From: Euborellia annulipes
Taxonomy: Eukaryota; Arthropoda; Insecta; Dermaptera; Anisolabididae
Direction: 5' to 3'
DNA: 64,000 nt
Assembly (NCBI GenBank): GCA_023213315.1
Contig: JAKCPI010025244.1
Span: forward strand, 1-64,000
This document shows positions 34,332-49,300 of this stretch, piece by piece. Made by a program: the position numbers and the translations under genes. Positions within the stretch are counted from its first letter, which is position 1, and each line of letters begins with the position of its first letter. The notes under the pieces are model-generated. The model saw only the letters and a list, made by a program, of their open reading frames with translations, did not search any database and was not told the DNA's origin.

Positions 34332-37300
34332 AACGCATAGACTCCGAAACTACTGGACCGATTTTCATGGAGTTTTTTTTAATGGGTAGGGAATTTTCCG
34401 GGGGTGGTTTTAGGCTATCATTATATCGAATTAGGGGTAGGGAACCCCCCTTTTTGGGGGTTATCAATTACCCCATAGCAAAGCATTGGAAAACAGGATC
34501 TAACTCGCTTTATGAAAAATATATTTATCAAATCTTTAAAATGAAAAATAAAAACTCTTCCTCCCCCTAACAATTCGACATTTGAAAAGATTTTTCCGCT
34601 CTGCGCCCCCACCCCCCCCCCACCCCTAAAATTTTATTTTTTTTATTTTTCATTCGATTTTAATAAAATTTAAAATGTTGCTTTCTTAGGGTGTAAATAA
34701 TTGAAAAATGGTATTTTAGACCCCAGAAAGTTCAATTACCCCACTGACCCCCCTGAAATTTATTTTTCATTCGATTTTAATAAAATTTAAAATGTTGCTT
34801 TCTTAGGGTGTAAATAATTGAAAAATGGTATTTTAGACCCCAGAAAGTTCAATTACCCCACTGACCCCCCTGAAATTTATTTTTCATTCGATTTTAATAA
34901 AATTTAAAATGTTGCTTTCTTAGGATGTAAATAATTGAAAAATGGTATTTTAGACCCCAGAAAGTTCAATTACCCCACTGACCCCCCTGAAATTTATTTT
35001 TCATTCGATTTTAATAAAATTTAAAATGACGCTTTCTTAGGGTGTAAATAATTGAAAAATGGTATTTTAGACCCCAGAAAGTTCAATTACCCCACTGACC
35101 CCCCTGAAATTTATTTTTCATTCGATTTTAATAAAATTTAAAATGTTGCTTTCTTAGGGTGTAAATAATTGAAAAATGGTATTTTAGACCCCAGAAAGTT
35201 CAATTACCCCACTGACCCCCCTGAAATTTATTTTTCATTCGATTTTAATAAAATTTAAAATGTTGCTTTCTTAGGGTGTAAATAATTGAAAAATGGTATT
35301 TTAGACCCCAGAAAGTTCAATTACCCCACTGACCCCCCTGAAATTTATTTTTCATTCGATTTTAATAAAATTTAAAATGTTGCTTTCTTAGGGTGTAAAT
35401 AATTGAAAAATGGTATTTTAGACCCCAGAAAGTTCAATTACCCCACTGACCCCCCTGAAATTTATTTTTCATTCGATTTTAATAAAATTTAAAATGACGC
35501 TTTCTTAGGGTGTAAATAATTGAAAAATGGTATTTTAGACCCCAGAAAGTTCAATTACCCCACTGACCCCCCTGAAATTTATTTTTCATTCGATTTTAAT
35601 AAAATTTAAAATGTTGCTTTCTTAGGGTGTAAATAATTGAAAAATGGTATTTTAGACCCCAGAAAGTTCAATTACCCCACTGACCCCCCTGAAATTTATT
35701 TTTCATTCGATTTTAATAAAATTTAAAATGTTGCTTTCTTAGGGTGTAAATAATTGAAAAATGGTATTTTAGACCCCAGAAAGTTCAATTACCCCACTGA
35801 CCCCCCTGAAATTTATTTTTCATTCGATTTTAATAAAATTTAAAATGTTGCTTTCTTAGGATGTAAATAATTGAAAAATGGTATTTTAGACCCCAGAAAG
35901 TTCAATTACCCCACTGACCCCCCTGAAATTTATTTTTCATTCGATTTTAATAAAATTTAAAATGACGCTTTCTTAGGGTGTAAATAATTGAAAAATGGTA
36001 TTTTAGACCCCAGAAAGTTCAATTACCCCACTGACCCCCCTGAAATTTATTTTTCATTCGATTTTAATAAAATTTAAAATGTTGCTTTCTTAGGGTGTAA
36101 ATAATTGAAAAATGGTATTTTAGACCCCAGAAAGTTCAATTACCCCACTGACCCCCCTGAAATTTATTTTTCATTCGATTTTAATAAAATTTAAAATGTT
36201 GCTTTCTTAGGGTGTAAATAATTGAAAAATGGTATTTTAGACCCCAGAAAGTTCAATTACCCCACTGACCCCCCTGAAATTTATTTTTCATTCGATTTTA
36301 ATAAAATTTAAAATGTTGCTTTCTTAGGGTGTAAATAATTGAAAAATGGTATTTTAGACCCCAGAAAGTTCAATTACCCCACTGACCCCCCTGAAATTTA
36401 TTTTTCATTCGATTTTAATAAAATTTAAAATGACGCTTTCTTAGGGTGTAAATAATTGAAAAATGGTATTTTAGACCCCAGAAAGTTCAATTACCCCACT
36501 GACCCCCCTGAAATTTATTTTTCATTCGATTTTAATAAAATTTAAAATGTTGCTTTCTTAGGGTGTAAATAATTGAAAAATGGTATTTTAGACATCAGAA
36601 AGTTCAATCACCCCCCTGACCCCCCTGAAATTTATTTTTCATTCGATTTTAATAAAATTTAAAATGACGCTTCCTTAGGGTGTAAATAATTGAAAAATAT
36701 ATTAATCAAATATTTAAAATAAAAAATAAAAACTCTTTTTCATAATTAATTAAAATACATTTATCTGGACAACTCTTAGTCACATCCCGAGACGCCGCCC
36801 GCCAGGGTCTAGCGGGGTAGGGTTGCCGAAGGCAACCCTACCGCAGCTAGTTTTATCATAATATAACAAAAAAATTGAAAATTTCAAAATTTTTGAAAAA
36901 ACTTTTTAAGTAAAGTACTACTTCCAAGTGACGTATTTACTCCAAAAGTTGATAGAAATCTACAATTTTAGTGTAAGGAGCATATACCAAATTTTACTCA
37001 CGTTAGAGATGACTCTTATTTATTTTCTCATATTCATATAATTAAGAGGATCAGGACGGTATATGCACCCAGGATAGGATAAAAAATTTTATTTAAATTT
37101 CGTCGACGTTTCGGGAACGCATCATACATCAGCAGGGGCGCCGGAACGAATTAAATCAGGGGGGGGGCAAAAAATCTTTTTTTAGAAAATTAAAATAATT
37201 TAATATGTTCAAATAGTATAATACAAAAACAAATCTACTATAAAACTTTAAAAATTTTAAATAAAATCACAATTTTAATAAAATTAAAATTTTAAAAAAT

Positions 37301-40300
37301 TTGCTAGTGATTTTATCAAATATTTTTGGAAAAAATTTGGAAAAAAATGAATTTCTTACTCTTTTAATTTTTTTTTTAATTTAGAAGATTTTATTTTTCA
37401 AAAGTAAAAATTTGTCATTTTTAAAAATAAATGAAATAAAAGAAGACATATTTCTCCCCTCCGCCCCCCCCCCAATAGGATGCCAGGGAGGGCAATATAC
37501 TCTTGCCCCCCCCAGTTCCGGCGCCTATGTACATCAGTAAAGTACTTGTACTCTTTGGCCGATTTTGTTCAAAACCTTATTTTCACGCCTCAGAGGGTGC
37601 TTAACTTAAATATTAAATTTCAATTTCGTCAAGCTTTAAATTGAACACAAACACACAGACACCACTTTTTGGACTCAGGGGACCTTAAAACATGTATATC
37701 CACCAAATCGACATCCAATTTTTGACATGAAACCAAGGCACCAGGCCACTAACCAGGTTACTAACAAAGTGAAAAAAATTAAAGAAAAATTTCTCACTTG
37801 TCCGCTGCTTTTTAAACTAGTAGCGGCACAGTCATCTGGGTCTGCTCTAACATACTACTGTAATCTGCAAAGCAGACAGTGGGGTTAAGTTATAGTTAAA
37901 TAATTTTTGAGATCTATATATTTAAATAAGTAACTTGCACGGTTAACCTGCATATAAGGGGAAGCGAGTTTTATTGAGACTCTGGGTTCCAGGAGGCCAT
38001 GGGGCATTTGGCTTCGCTAATAAAGAACACTCACAGTCTCCATGCTGGTTGCCTTTCATTAATTGTTAGTTACTTTTTTTGTCGAGGACAGATTTTTTAA
38101 CTGACTATATAGATTAAAAATCTGGTGTGACTGGTCGCACAACACACAACTTTCTCTTACCTTCAGTAATCGAAAGTTGTGTTCTGTTCTGGTCACACCA
38201 AATTTTTTGTGTCGACATGTATTTAGCCCCCGACAGTACGGAACATTTGAATTCAGATGTAAAATTTATAAGTATGGGAAAATATTTATATTTTGTTACC
38301 ATGGCAACCATTTCTCCTATCTTTCCTATGAAATAAAAGAGAAAAGTGGTCTTCAAAAGATTTCAATGGCAAAATGAGAATACTAGTATACATTTTAAAG
38401 AACATCTAAAAAATAATTGATTTTTTAATTTTAATCAAAATCGTTTTAGAGAATTTTGAGAAAATCGAAAAAAAAAATGAAAAATTCCATCAGTAAAGTA
38501 CTAATACTCTTTGGTCGATTCTGTTCAAAAGCTTCGTGTCTCGTCCCATGGGGGTGCCTAACTTAAATTTTAAATTTCAACTCCTTGCTCTTTTCGTTCT
38601 TGAGGTATTTCGTTTACAGACTGACACACACACAGAGACAGACCATGTCGCGAAAACCACTTTTTTGGATTCAGGGGACCTCAAAACGTGAACATCTGTC
38701 CAAATCTTGACATCGAATTTTTGACATGAATCCACTACTTTCTCTCTATATATTTTAACATATTTAGAAACAAGAGAAAGTAAAAATTAGACTTTTTACA
38801 CGAAATACGATAGGCCTACTTTTTGTTGGAATCTATACTTATCAACAAACATGCTTATTACCAGATAGTTAAATTTTACAGAGATAAGGTCTTTTTAAAT
38901 ATTCAATTATAAAATTGTTTGAATTTCTCCGGATTAATCAGGTTTTTGAAAAAGAATTTCATTTAATCAATCAATGTTAATTTAGGAAATTTTTTATCAG
39001 GTCGAGAAAAAAATTTATCATTTTCTAGTTGTACATAAATTGAATTATTTATTAAAAAATATAAATACTGTACAACGTTTCGAATTCTTATTCTTCATTC
39101 GTTTTCAACTACTGTGCACTTGCTCCGACTCAAGTGAACTAACCTCTAAGGGGTAGCGGAATATTTATATGTGTATTGTTTTACTCCTAATATGCCGAAA
39201 CGATTTTTAAAAATTTTTACATAGTCTTTATTATTTATTCCCATACATATAAGAGAAAAGAATTCTCATTAAATTATTTAGGAAATATAATAATGATAAT
39301 ATCCATCGATTAGCTTAATGATTTCATATTTTGTCTCTCCCTTTCTTTTTCTGTTTTTCAAAACAGAACAGAAAAATATGGAAAAGATTAGAAAAATGTT
39401 TGCATGTTTGAAATTATTATTATTTAGTTGTATATTTAGACATTCAAATGAGTTGCAAAAATCAACATCGTTTTTTTTTCTAATTCTAAGCACAAAGTCT
39501 ATTATTATTAATTAAAATCATCGTCCGAAAAAGCTGAATGTAATCATCATGATTATCGAATAGAAAGAAGAAGACTTTTGATATTTCCATGAGGAAAGAG
39601 ATGGAGATAGTCCCCTCTCACAAAACAAGGCTGACTGGTATTTTTTTTTTTTAATGTAAATATTTATTTCGATATTTGAGAAAAAAAAGGAATTTTTGAA
39701 TGAAATTTATCACTTTATTTTGTTAGATAATTTAAACCTTTTTGCTTTCTCTTATCTAAGGAGGCGGGGGAAGGGGGGGGGGGGGGGCCCCCCCCCTGGG
39801 GGGGGGGGGGGGGGGGGGGGGGTTTTTTTTTTTTTTTTTAAATAAAATAATTTTAAAAAAATATAAAAAAAAAAAAAATAAAAAATAATTAATTTTATAT
39901 ATGGTAATATACAAAATATTCGATGTCGAGTGTGCTATTTCTCCCTAAGACGAAAATTTCCAATCTATCAAATTAAAATAGACGAGCGGGAGGGGGGGGG
40001 GGGGTGGAGGGTACTGTTGCCCAAGTAGTAGATAGATTTTTTTTTTTTTAAGTAAATTTTTCTTCGTGATTCAAATAATCACTCATTTTTCCCTCTTGCG
40101 AAAATCATTTAACCTTTTTTTTTTTTTTAGTATACGAGTCTCATCCCATCTTTTCAAACTCAAAAAATTTTATAAATTCAACTTTAAATTGTGATGTCAC
40201 ACTTATAACCCCTACCCCCTCTCCCCACGCGTTACGTAATATGTGGACGATCCCTTAATAAGTATATAGAGAGAAAGTATTGCATTTATGTCAAAAATTC

Positions 40301-43300
40301 GATGTCGATATTTTGATGAAAATGCACGTTTTGAGGCACCCTAAGTTCAAAAAAGATGGTTCCGCAAATGGTCTCTTTGTTTGTGTATATGTTCAAAATA
40401 AAGCATAAAAGCAGTCACAAAAAACCTGGTGTGACAAGCACTGAATAGCACTTCCAATTACCGAGCTACGAGAAAGTTGTGTGCGGTGCGACCAGCCACA
40501 CCAGATTTTTTAAAATATTTTATTTTTAATGAACCGTATTCTTTGCATTTAAAAATTAAAAATAAGTCTCTTTGAATAGGTTCCTGGGAGGTCTCGAGTT
40601 TGTATTTAAATTTCTTTAAAAATTATAAACATTACACGTTAGAACATTGGATAATGAATATTTATAAGAAATAGAAAAAAGTGTAAAAAATTTCTCTTAA
40701 AAATTCAATCCCCTTCAATCGAAATTACTTCATTATACAAGCTTTACGGCTGTTAAATACTTGGCAATTTTCATATTATGAAATTTTAATTAACCTAATC
40801 TAATGGCTGTTGGCTCTTTTCCTTTAAGGCTCTTTTTATAAATATTAAAAAAAAAAGTTCGGACCCGTTTTGGAACGTTCTTTGGCTTACACTTGTTAGC
40901 GTTCCCCAAAAATAAATCCACTATACTATAATTTATGAATATATGAATTCAAACTGACTTATTAATTCAATTATATTTGAGTTGGTGAGACGAGGTCTTT
41001 TCTGACAGGTGAAGCGATAAGGCGGAGCGTTAATGGTCCAGTGTTGGGTCGGTGACCTTCTAGATTCAATGTCAAGTCCACGGACAAGTTAAAACCGAGT
41101 GAGAGAGACCTCCATTTTCGCTTTCGTTTTTGCGCAGGAACCGCATAAATCCATCGATACATGATAATTGTGCCATTGTTTCTATCCCACGCTCGAATAA
41201 ATAAATAAATAAGTGTTGTGCTATGTCATTTTATGATGTACTTGTTTTGGTTTCTCACAGGTGAGATAATAATGTTGGACTTACTCTTTTTTGTTATTGT
41301 CCATATTACTAATAAGGTAGCTATGTAAACGTTACACGTTTGACATTTTAAGATGATAATGATCAAGCATTAATTTAAATAGAACATGCAAATTTTCATC
41401 CCTCTTTTTTTTTTTACTTTCTCTTGTTTCTAAATATGTTTAAATATATAGAGAGCAAGTATTGGATTCATGTCAAAAATTCGATGTAGAGATTTTGAAG
41501 GAAATACACGTTTTGAGATCCCTTGAATCAGTAGCGTAACGTTTTTTAGCTGGGCCCCCCCGCAAACCTTTATTTCGGGCTCCATTATTAGACCTTACAA
41601 AAAATATTTTTAAAATACAGTATAGCCCTGAACCTTGAGGGCTCTCTAAATTTTTCCGTTTTCGCCGGAGCCCTGAGGGCCCCGGGCCCTTTCAAAGACA
41701 AATTTTCATTAATTTTTTTTTTTGTTTCTAAATTTTTCCGTTTTCACCGAAACCCCGAGGAGATACAGTTTTTTAGCCCGGTCCGGCCCGTAGGCCCCCC
41801 AAGATCCAGGGCCCCCCCGCATTGGGGGTCTGCGGGGGCGTACGTTACGCCACTGCCTTGAATCCAAAAAAGTGGTTTTCGCGACATGGTCTGTCTGTCT
41901 GTCTGTGAACAAAATATCTCAAGAACGAAAAGAGCTAGGAGGTTGAAATTTTATATTTAGGTTAGGAACCCCCATGGGACGTGACACGAAACTTTTGAAC
42001 AAAATCGACCAGAGTACTAGTACTTTACTTATGCACTTTTTCAGTTTTTTCGTTTTCTCAAAATTCGCTCCTACGATTTTTTTTTAAATTTAAAAATCAA
42101 TTATTTTTTAGTTTCTCTGTAAAATGTATATACTCATTTTGTCATTGAAATCTTCTGAAGACTTGTTCTCGTTTTTCATTTAAACTTAACTAGCTGGGTC
42201 GCCCTTCTTCCGCGGGCACCTACTCAGGCAAATTTCGACCTCCTGAATTTGGTAGCTTTGTATGCCGAAATACATATCAAACAGGCATGATTTTTTAGTT
42301 TCTTAACAATTCTCTAGCTAAATTATACTTGCCGCATTCTGTATTATTTATCTGATTTATGTGATGTAAGTCCATTTTCCATTGTTTCGATAAAATTAAA
42401 GATTAGCATATCTGTTAATTAAAAAATCTAGGCAAATTATATGTAATTGGGCAATGTTTCTACTGATTTATCGATTTCTAATTTGGTTATATAAATTTAT
42501 TTTAGACGAATTCGACTAAACTAAGGCATACTTACAAATGGACTTACACCCACTTTCAAAATTAAACATTTGTAAAAATCGTTTAATTTCAATTTTGAAA
42601 AATCAAATATCACTTAATATATACTTCATATTAATCCAATTTCGTTTACACTTAATGACAAGATATAAAATAGAACTACTATTTTTAATTTTAGACGTTA
42701 ATTAACAAATTAGTGAGAAATGAATAGTTGCGCTGCCCGCTTTCGGCGTGCTTCTTTCATTGATATTTAGTTTCTCCTAATAGGAACCTCATATACAATA
42801 CCTAACAATGGCCCGAGTATAGTGGCCTTTATTCTATTGTTTCGACAACATTCTCTTCCCTCCACTTGACCCACCAACAAATAACACTTCCCTGGTTAAT
42901 CCATTAAAGACTAGGTACTTATTTAAACCATCTTTATGAATACTGATTTTAGTTGTAACGTTTTCCATCAAATTAATCTCTATATAATTAATTGGATAAA
43001 AATTTATAAATATTCTATTGTAATAAATATCTTTTCTATTTAAACGAAGATGTTTATATGTTCCAAAGGGCTCTATATCAAATTCTCATTTATATTTGAA
43101 CTTCTCACAAAGAGCGATAGAATTTATTTTATTTACATCTTCTTTCATATATTCTACCATTGATCGGAGAATTGACTTAAACGAGTTTTTCGAGAAAATC
43201 CAAGTCAAAACCGACCATTTTTTCTTTCTCTCTTTTGACTTGACTATAAAACATTCGTATATGGAGAAAATGAGCTCTGAGTTTTTATCGTCGAGACGTG

Positions 43301-46300
43301 ACCGTTGCCAATTCCACAGGATGCAAATATCCCAATAGTAAGTTATTGTTGTGTGAAGGAGGATTTGTTTATTTATATATTAAAAAAAAAAAAACTAAGG
43401 ATAGAAAGAGAACGAGTACAACTATTCAATTCATATGTATACATAATTTATTCTTTTTTTTAGTCACGATATTCTATAGTTAATGAAGCGTGTGCTTAGA
43501 TAATCCATAATATGTAATAAATATTGATAATATTCTTTACATAAATTTCAGATTTTTTTTTTCGGTAAAAGACCAATTTATATCAAGTCTTTTGCCTATT
43601 GTTGATGATGTTTAATATTTAATGGTGTTGTCGGCAGAGGTGGCTGTTTGGGAGACCGTGTTAATAAAATTGTGAGGTTTTTATTTTAGTTATTTGTTTA
43701 ATGAAAGTTAGAAAAATATTTTCGGTCAACAAACGGGTATATTGACTAATACGATTTTGAATACGGCATTGAACTATCGCTTTAGTTCTCGGACTTGGTG
43801 TAGTTGGTAGCGCGCCTGCCTTCTTACCTAGGTTCGCGGGTTTGGATCCCAGGCAGTTCGATGATTTTATTTAAGCGATTTGGATACCAAATGGCTTAAA
43901 TTAAGAATGCCTGAACCCCCAATAGTTATATTAACAAATAATGAGTATCATTTAGCCTTATATGGCCTGAGTTGCTGAGAAGATTGTGTAAATGTGAGTG
44001 TGAATTTCCGATCGTACGGTATTAGTATTTTTAAATACCCCTCCCAAACACAAAAATATATTTAAAATACCGGATATACCTGAGCCCCGAGGGGCCCCGG
44101 CCTTTCTCTCAAAGACAAATTTTCGTTAAATTTTTCTTTATTCCAAATTTTCTGTTTTCACCTGAGCCCTAAGGGGCGGCCCTCTCAGAGACAAAAATTT
44201 TATTAAAAAATTGCTTAAATATTAATATATTTCATTTTTTTTTTTTTTTTTTTTTCTTTTATTTATGCGAAGCACTTTTTCAAACAAAAATATAGCAATT
44301 GGCCATATACCCGTATATATATGAAAAATTTCGGGGGGGGGGACCAAGCCCTCTCGTCTCCCCCTTATATACGCCTATGTCTGCAGCCGACCCCTTCAAT
44401 TTTAACCAGTGAGCGGTTAATAGAGGTACAAAAATGGGCGGTCGGTAAAAAAGGTTGACTACCCTGCACTTGAGGAATAGGGACAAGCTATTGCTTGCCA
44501 TGCACATATTCAGACATAAGCGAATTTTTAGTGATTAATTTTTTTTTTTATATTGAAAAAAAAAATCATTTCCCAAAGTTGTTTCCAAGCACGTGCTTGA
44601 CACTTTTTAAATTCTGAATTAAATTATAATATCAGGTATTAAAAAAAACCGTTACATCAGCCTGTTCTCTTCATTTGACAAATAATCCCGATCTTCGCTC
44701 TTTGGATAAACATGATTTGTTAATTTACATTTTCCAAAGTGATATAGGAGATAATGGTAGCTGCTAACATTCCACTACTTTATTTTAATCGATTTAATTT
44801 GGATTTGTATAAATTTCAAATTGAAAAAAAAAGTGCGATTTTTTTAATCATGGTATCAATCTTTGCACTTTATATGGACATATTTTTTTTCTCGTACCCT
44901 ATATATGAAATATATAGGAGAGAAAGTATTGCGATCATGTCAAAAATTCGATGTCGAGATTTTGATGGATATACATGTTTTGAGGTCCCCTGAGTCCAAA
45001 AAAGTGGGTCCCGCAAATTGGTCGTGTGTGTGTGTGTATGTATGTATGTGTGTCTGTATGTGTGGAACCATTTTTTTAGCATGAAGGAGTTGAGCTACCG
45101 GGTTGAAATTTTATATTTAACTTAAGTACCTTTGAAGAATCTCAAAATAAGCTTTTGAACAAAATCGGCCAAAAAGTACTAGTACTTTACTGATGTACTT
45201 TTTCAGTTTTTTTCGATTTTCTCAAAATTCCCTCCAAGGATTTTTTTTAAAATTCAAAAATCAATTATTTTTTAGATGCTCTTTAAAATGTATATTCTCA
45301 TTTTGCCGTTGAAATCTTCTGAAGACCACTTTACTCTTGTTCTTCATAGGAAAGATAGAAATGGTTGCCATGGTAACGGAATTTAAATCTTTTTCTTTTT
45401 ATTAGATTAAAAATCAATTATTATTTAAATTCCCATTTTTTTTTTAATTTATTTGTGTCTTTAATTGTTTCAAAGAAAACATATATGTCTCTCTCTCACT
45501 TGCAAACATTATCGCCTGTCTCTACTCTTTTTAAATTCCCTTTCCACCTTATCTTCGCATAGAAACAATGTTAATTTCCTATAGGGATTTGTATGTTAAT
45601 TTCGATTCAAAAGGGGGTCCCCTTTGGAACTTTTTACGCATTTAAAATTTTTTTTTTCCAATTCTTATGAAATTTTGTATTTATTTACGATTCTATATTG
45701 TGTATAAAATGTCCAAATATGAGATTAAAATTTTGAAAAATAACCATAGTTTATTTCAAGCAGTCAACATTTAAAATGCAAGTTTGAAACTAAGGTGCTA
45801 TGGGAAACTAAATATATCTCGACACAAAAAATCTGGTGTGACCAGCACAGTGGCAACTTTCTCTTACCGAAGGGTAAGAGAAAGTTGTGTGCTGTGCGCC
45901 AGTCACACCAGATTTTTTTTTACAGAAACAAATCAAAAAACTTTTTTACTGGCACAATCAATAATCAATGATTATATCCAAAAATTAACTTAAATCGTCT
46001 TGAGGCACGTGTTGTCTGCCTGGGGGAGGGGGGGCATGGGACCAGCTATCCTCCGGGGGTCCTGGAAATATCCCCCATATATTTCTTTCTTGGGGCAGGG
46101 AGCTTCCTGGGGGGGGCACGAGCCTTCTGGGGGAGGGGGCAGGTTCCCCTAGTTACGCCCATGCATTCCATATAAATTATCTGTTTAATTTTTGACACAA
46201 AGTTCGCTACTAGTCATTTAATATTATTAGTTATTTGTTATTCAGTTTTTTTTTTTTTTTTTACTTCAAATTCCTTTGTAGCAATAGAATAATTGATGAA

Positions 46301-49300
46301 CAAGAAAAAAAAATATTCCAGGGCAAATATTATGTTAATATGATTTCTAAGAAATGGAGTCGGTATCCTTTGCTTTCATCTCACGGCATTTTTTGCTTTA
46401 GGATGACTAAGTAATTTCCCTCGTTAAATGGCAGATTCAAATAATTCAATCAGTTCATTGATTGATCAGGTTTTGATCTCAGGTGGGTCCATTTCTAAGG
46501 CCTGGAGACTCCATACTTCACACCACGAAAGACTTAAATACCAACGACACAGACAAGGACACGTTGCCCTTTAGGTAGCGGTTCTAAAAGGCTAACCGGT
46601 CGAAATTGGCTAATTATATACATCATCATTATCAAGACAAGAGAAAATTTGGTGGTCCTTTGATTTATTATATAAATAAAATTCTTAGTTGTTTTAAAGC
46701 AGCTGAATCAATTTAAACATTTATTTAAAGTTAAACTATCAGAAAAAAACACTTTGATATTTGCATAATAAAGGATAAATTTAAAATGTTTTGACATATA
46801 TTCTTAATAAATGTCAAAATAACAGATCTACTTTTTTAGTCAGAAGCGGGAGCAATTTTTTTAATGAGCCCTTTTCATTCGATCTTTTTTTTCTTTCGCC
46901 ATCGGAGGGCTTTAGACTAATTCGTTAAATTGTATTATAATGAAGATATTTATTACAATTACTATTAATAGTAATTACAATTACCGTCCGTTCCATTTTG
47001 CCAGGAACAGTACCTGATTTTACAAATTATTAGTAGGATTTATAATGTCCCAGTCTGCTAAATTTAGAGATGCTAATTTTGTAATTTTTGTGCACACAAT
47101 ATTATAGAGTCAAGACCGACGACAGGAAATTCCCGGGGCTATTGAGTCCCAATCCTAAATTTCAAATGAAAAAAAAATCTCAACATCGAATTTTTGACAT
47201 GATCGCAATACTTTTTCTCTCTATATATTTCATATATAGGGTAAGAGAAAGTAAAAATTAATTTCATGAATCTTTACTCTCTGAAATGCATCTCTAAATA
47301 GGCTTATGAAAGAAATGAAATATTTAAACAATCCGGGTAAGGATAAAATTTCATAAAAATATGAATACGTATTTAAAAAATTGTATAATTTAAACTTTTT
47401 TTTCACTGGGGGAGAATGGGTGTATTAATATACGGCCCCGGGGCCCTGTTACCCTCTTGGCGATCTTGGATACAGTGTATGGTTGGATTAAATTTTACAA
47501 ACGTGTTTCTCGTCCAGCACTTGGCACTTACGTAATAGAATAAAAAAATATTTTTTATTACTCTGCAGACTTAGAGACATGGGCGGATATAAGAGGGGGT
47601 AAAGGGGGTAATTACCCCCCTATTTTCGGGATGATTTTGTGTTTGTGTATATTGTGCCTCCTTGGATTCACCGCTTTCAAAACGAACAGCTATCTTTTAC
47701 ACCAGATTTTTCGTGTCGACATATATTTAGTTTCCGCCGATATATTAGAATTCAAGATGTAAAATTTATAAGTTTGGGAAAATATTTATATTTTGTTACT
47801 ATCTTCTCTATGAAGTACTAGAGTAAAGTGGTCTTCAGAAGATTTCAATGGCAAAATGAGAACACACATTTTAAAGAGCATCTAAAAAATAATTGATTTA
47901 TGAATTAAAAAAAAAAAATCGTTGGAGCGAATTTTGAAAAAATCGAAAAAAACTGAAAAACTACATGAGTAAAGTACTAGTAAGTACTTTTTGGCCGATT
48001 TTGATTAAAAGCTTATTTTCACGGTCCTGGGGGTGTTTAACTTAAATATAACATTTCAACCTCCCAGGGCTGGATCTAGGGGGGGGGCAGTGGGTGCGTG
48101 TGCCCCGGGCGGCAGATATCAGGGGGGCGGCAATTAAAGAAAGATTTACTAAAAAAAGGTAAAATGATATGAATTTTGTATAGAGAATTTTAAGGAGGGG
48201 CGGCAAATTAAACTGCCTTTATTTTTAATTCTCAATCATTTTTTAACTTAATAATCCTGATTATATCTTATAAAAAGCCATGAAGAAAAAAATCAATCAA
48301 CTTCCTTGCACTGGAGCTCCATTGTGATGATAATCGAGTTTCATGCTCCAAAGTATTATTAATTATCAGATGAATGAATCGACAGACAAAAGTGACATTC
48401 CGAAATCTCTCTCGCTCTTTTTTTAATGTTTACCTGGATCACTTTCTAGTATAGATCTTTAGTCCCCCCCCCCCCTAAATAACTCCAAGCAGGTATTTTA
48501 CGGCTCTGAAGAGAACAAATAGTTCTCAGGGCCATCAATAAATTGTATTCTATTCTATTCTAAATGTTAATACATTTTTACTTTCTCTTATCTCTATATA
48601 TGTTAATATATATAGAGAGAAAGCACTGAATTCATGTCAAAAATTCGATGTCGAGATTTTTTTTGGATATACATGTTTTGAGGTCCCTTGAATCCAAAAA
48701 AGTGGTTTTCGCGACATAGTCTGTCTGTGTGTGTGTGTGGGGGGGGGGGTCTGTTTGTGTTCAATTTTAAGCAAGAAGTAATTGAGCTAGGAGTTTGAAA
48801 TTTTATATTTAAGTTAGGCACCATTCTAGGGGGTGAAAATAAGCTTTTAATCAAAATCAACCAAAGAGTACTAGTACTTTACAGAGGTATTTTTTCAAAA
48901 TTCGCTCCAACGATTTTGATTAAAATTCAAAAATCAATTATTTTTTAGATTATTATAAAGATTACTTTAAAATGTATATTCTTATTTTGCCATTGAAATC
49001 TCTTAAGATCACTTTACTCCTGTATTTATTTATTTTTTTTTTATTTATTTTGAAATTCCTATCGGGATCCCCGTTTATATAGTATAGTAAAAATGGTTGC
49101 CAGGGTAACAAAATATAAATATTTTCCTATTCTTATAAATTTTACATCTTTAATTCTAATATATCGGCGGAAACTAAATATATCTCGACACAAAAAAATC
49201 TGGTATTACAAGCCCAGAACATAACTTTTGATTACCGAAGGTAAGATAAAGTTGTGTGCTGTGCGACCAGTCACACCGGATTTTTTTTGGAGGGTGTCAA

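Larger units (their letters stand above)
34213..36850 (+). mobile_element. Non-autonomous Helitron, 2.64 kb
   Basis: Starts TCTATACTATTATATAAAAG after an A and ends CTAG before a T. A perfect 12-bp stem with GAA loop (36816-36842: GGTAGGGTTGCC / GGCAACCCTACC) lies eight bases before the end. The GAAACTACTGGACCGATTTT segment is found in many arthropod Helitrons. No Rep/helicase frame. Confidence 0.92.
33692..36996 (+). mobile_element. Family B element split by a Helitron
   Basis: Left arm 33692-34020 and right arm 36851-36996 are inverted copies. The right arm is truncated near CCAAATTTTA. The Helitron sits near the centre of the palindrome. Confidence 0.75.

Noticed and set aside
34222..34467. 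Gln-Thr-Asp-Arg repeat frame
   Set aside because: It translates the CTGT microsatellite of the Helitron.
34643..36700. Possible CRISPR-like array
   Set aside because: Units are 117-bp tandem copies without variable spacers, in a eukaryotic Helitron.
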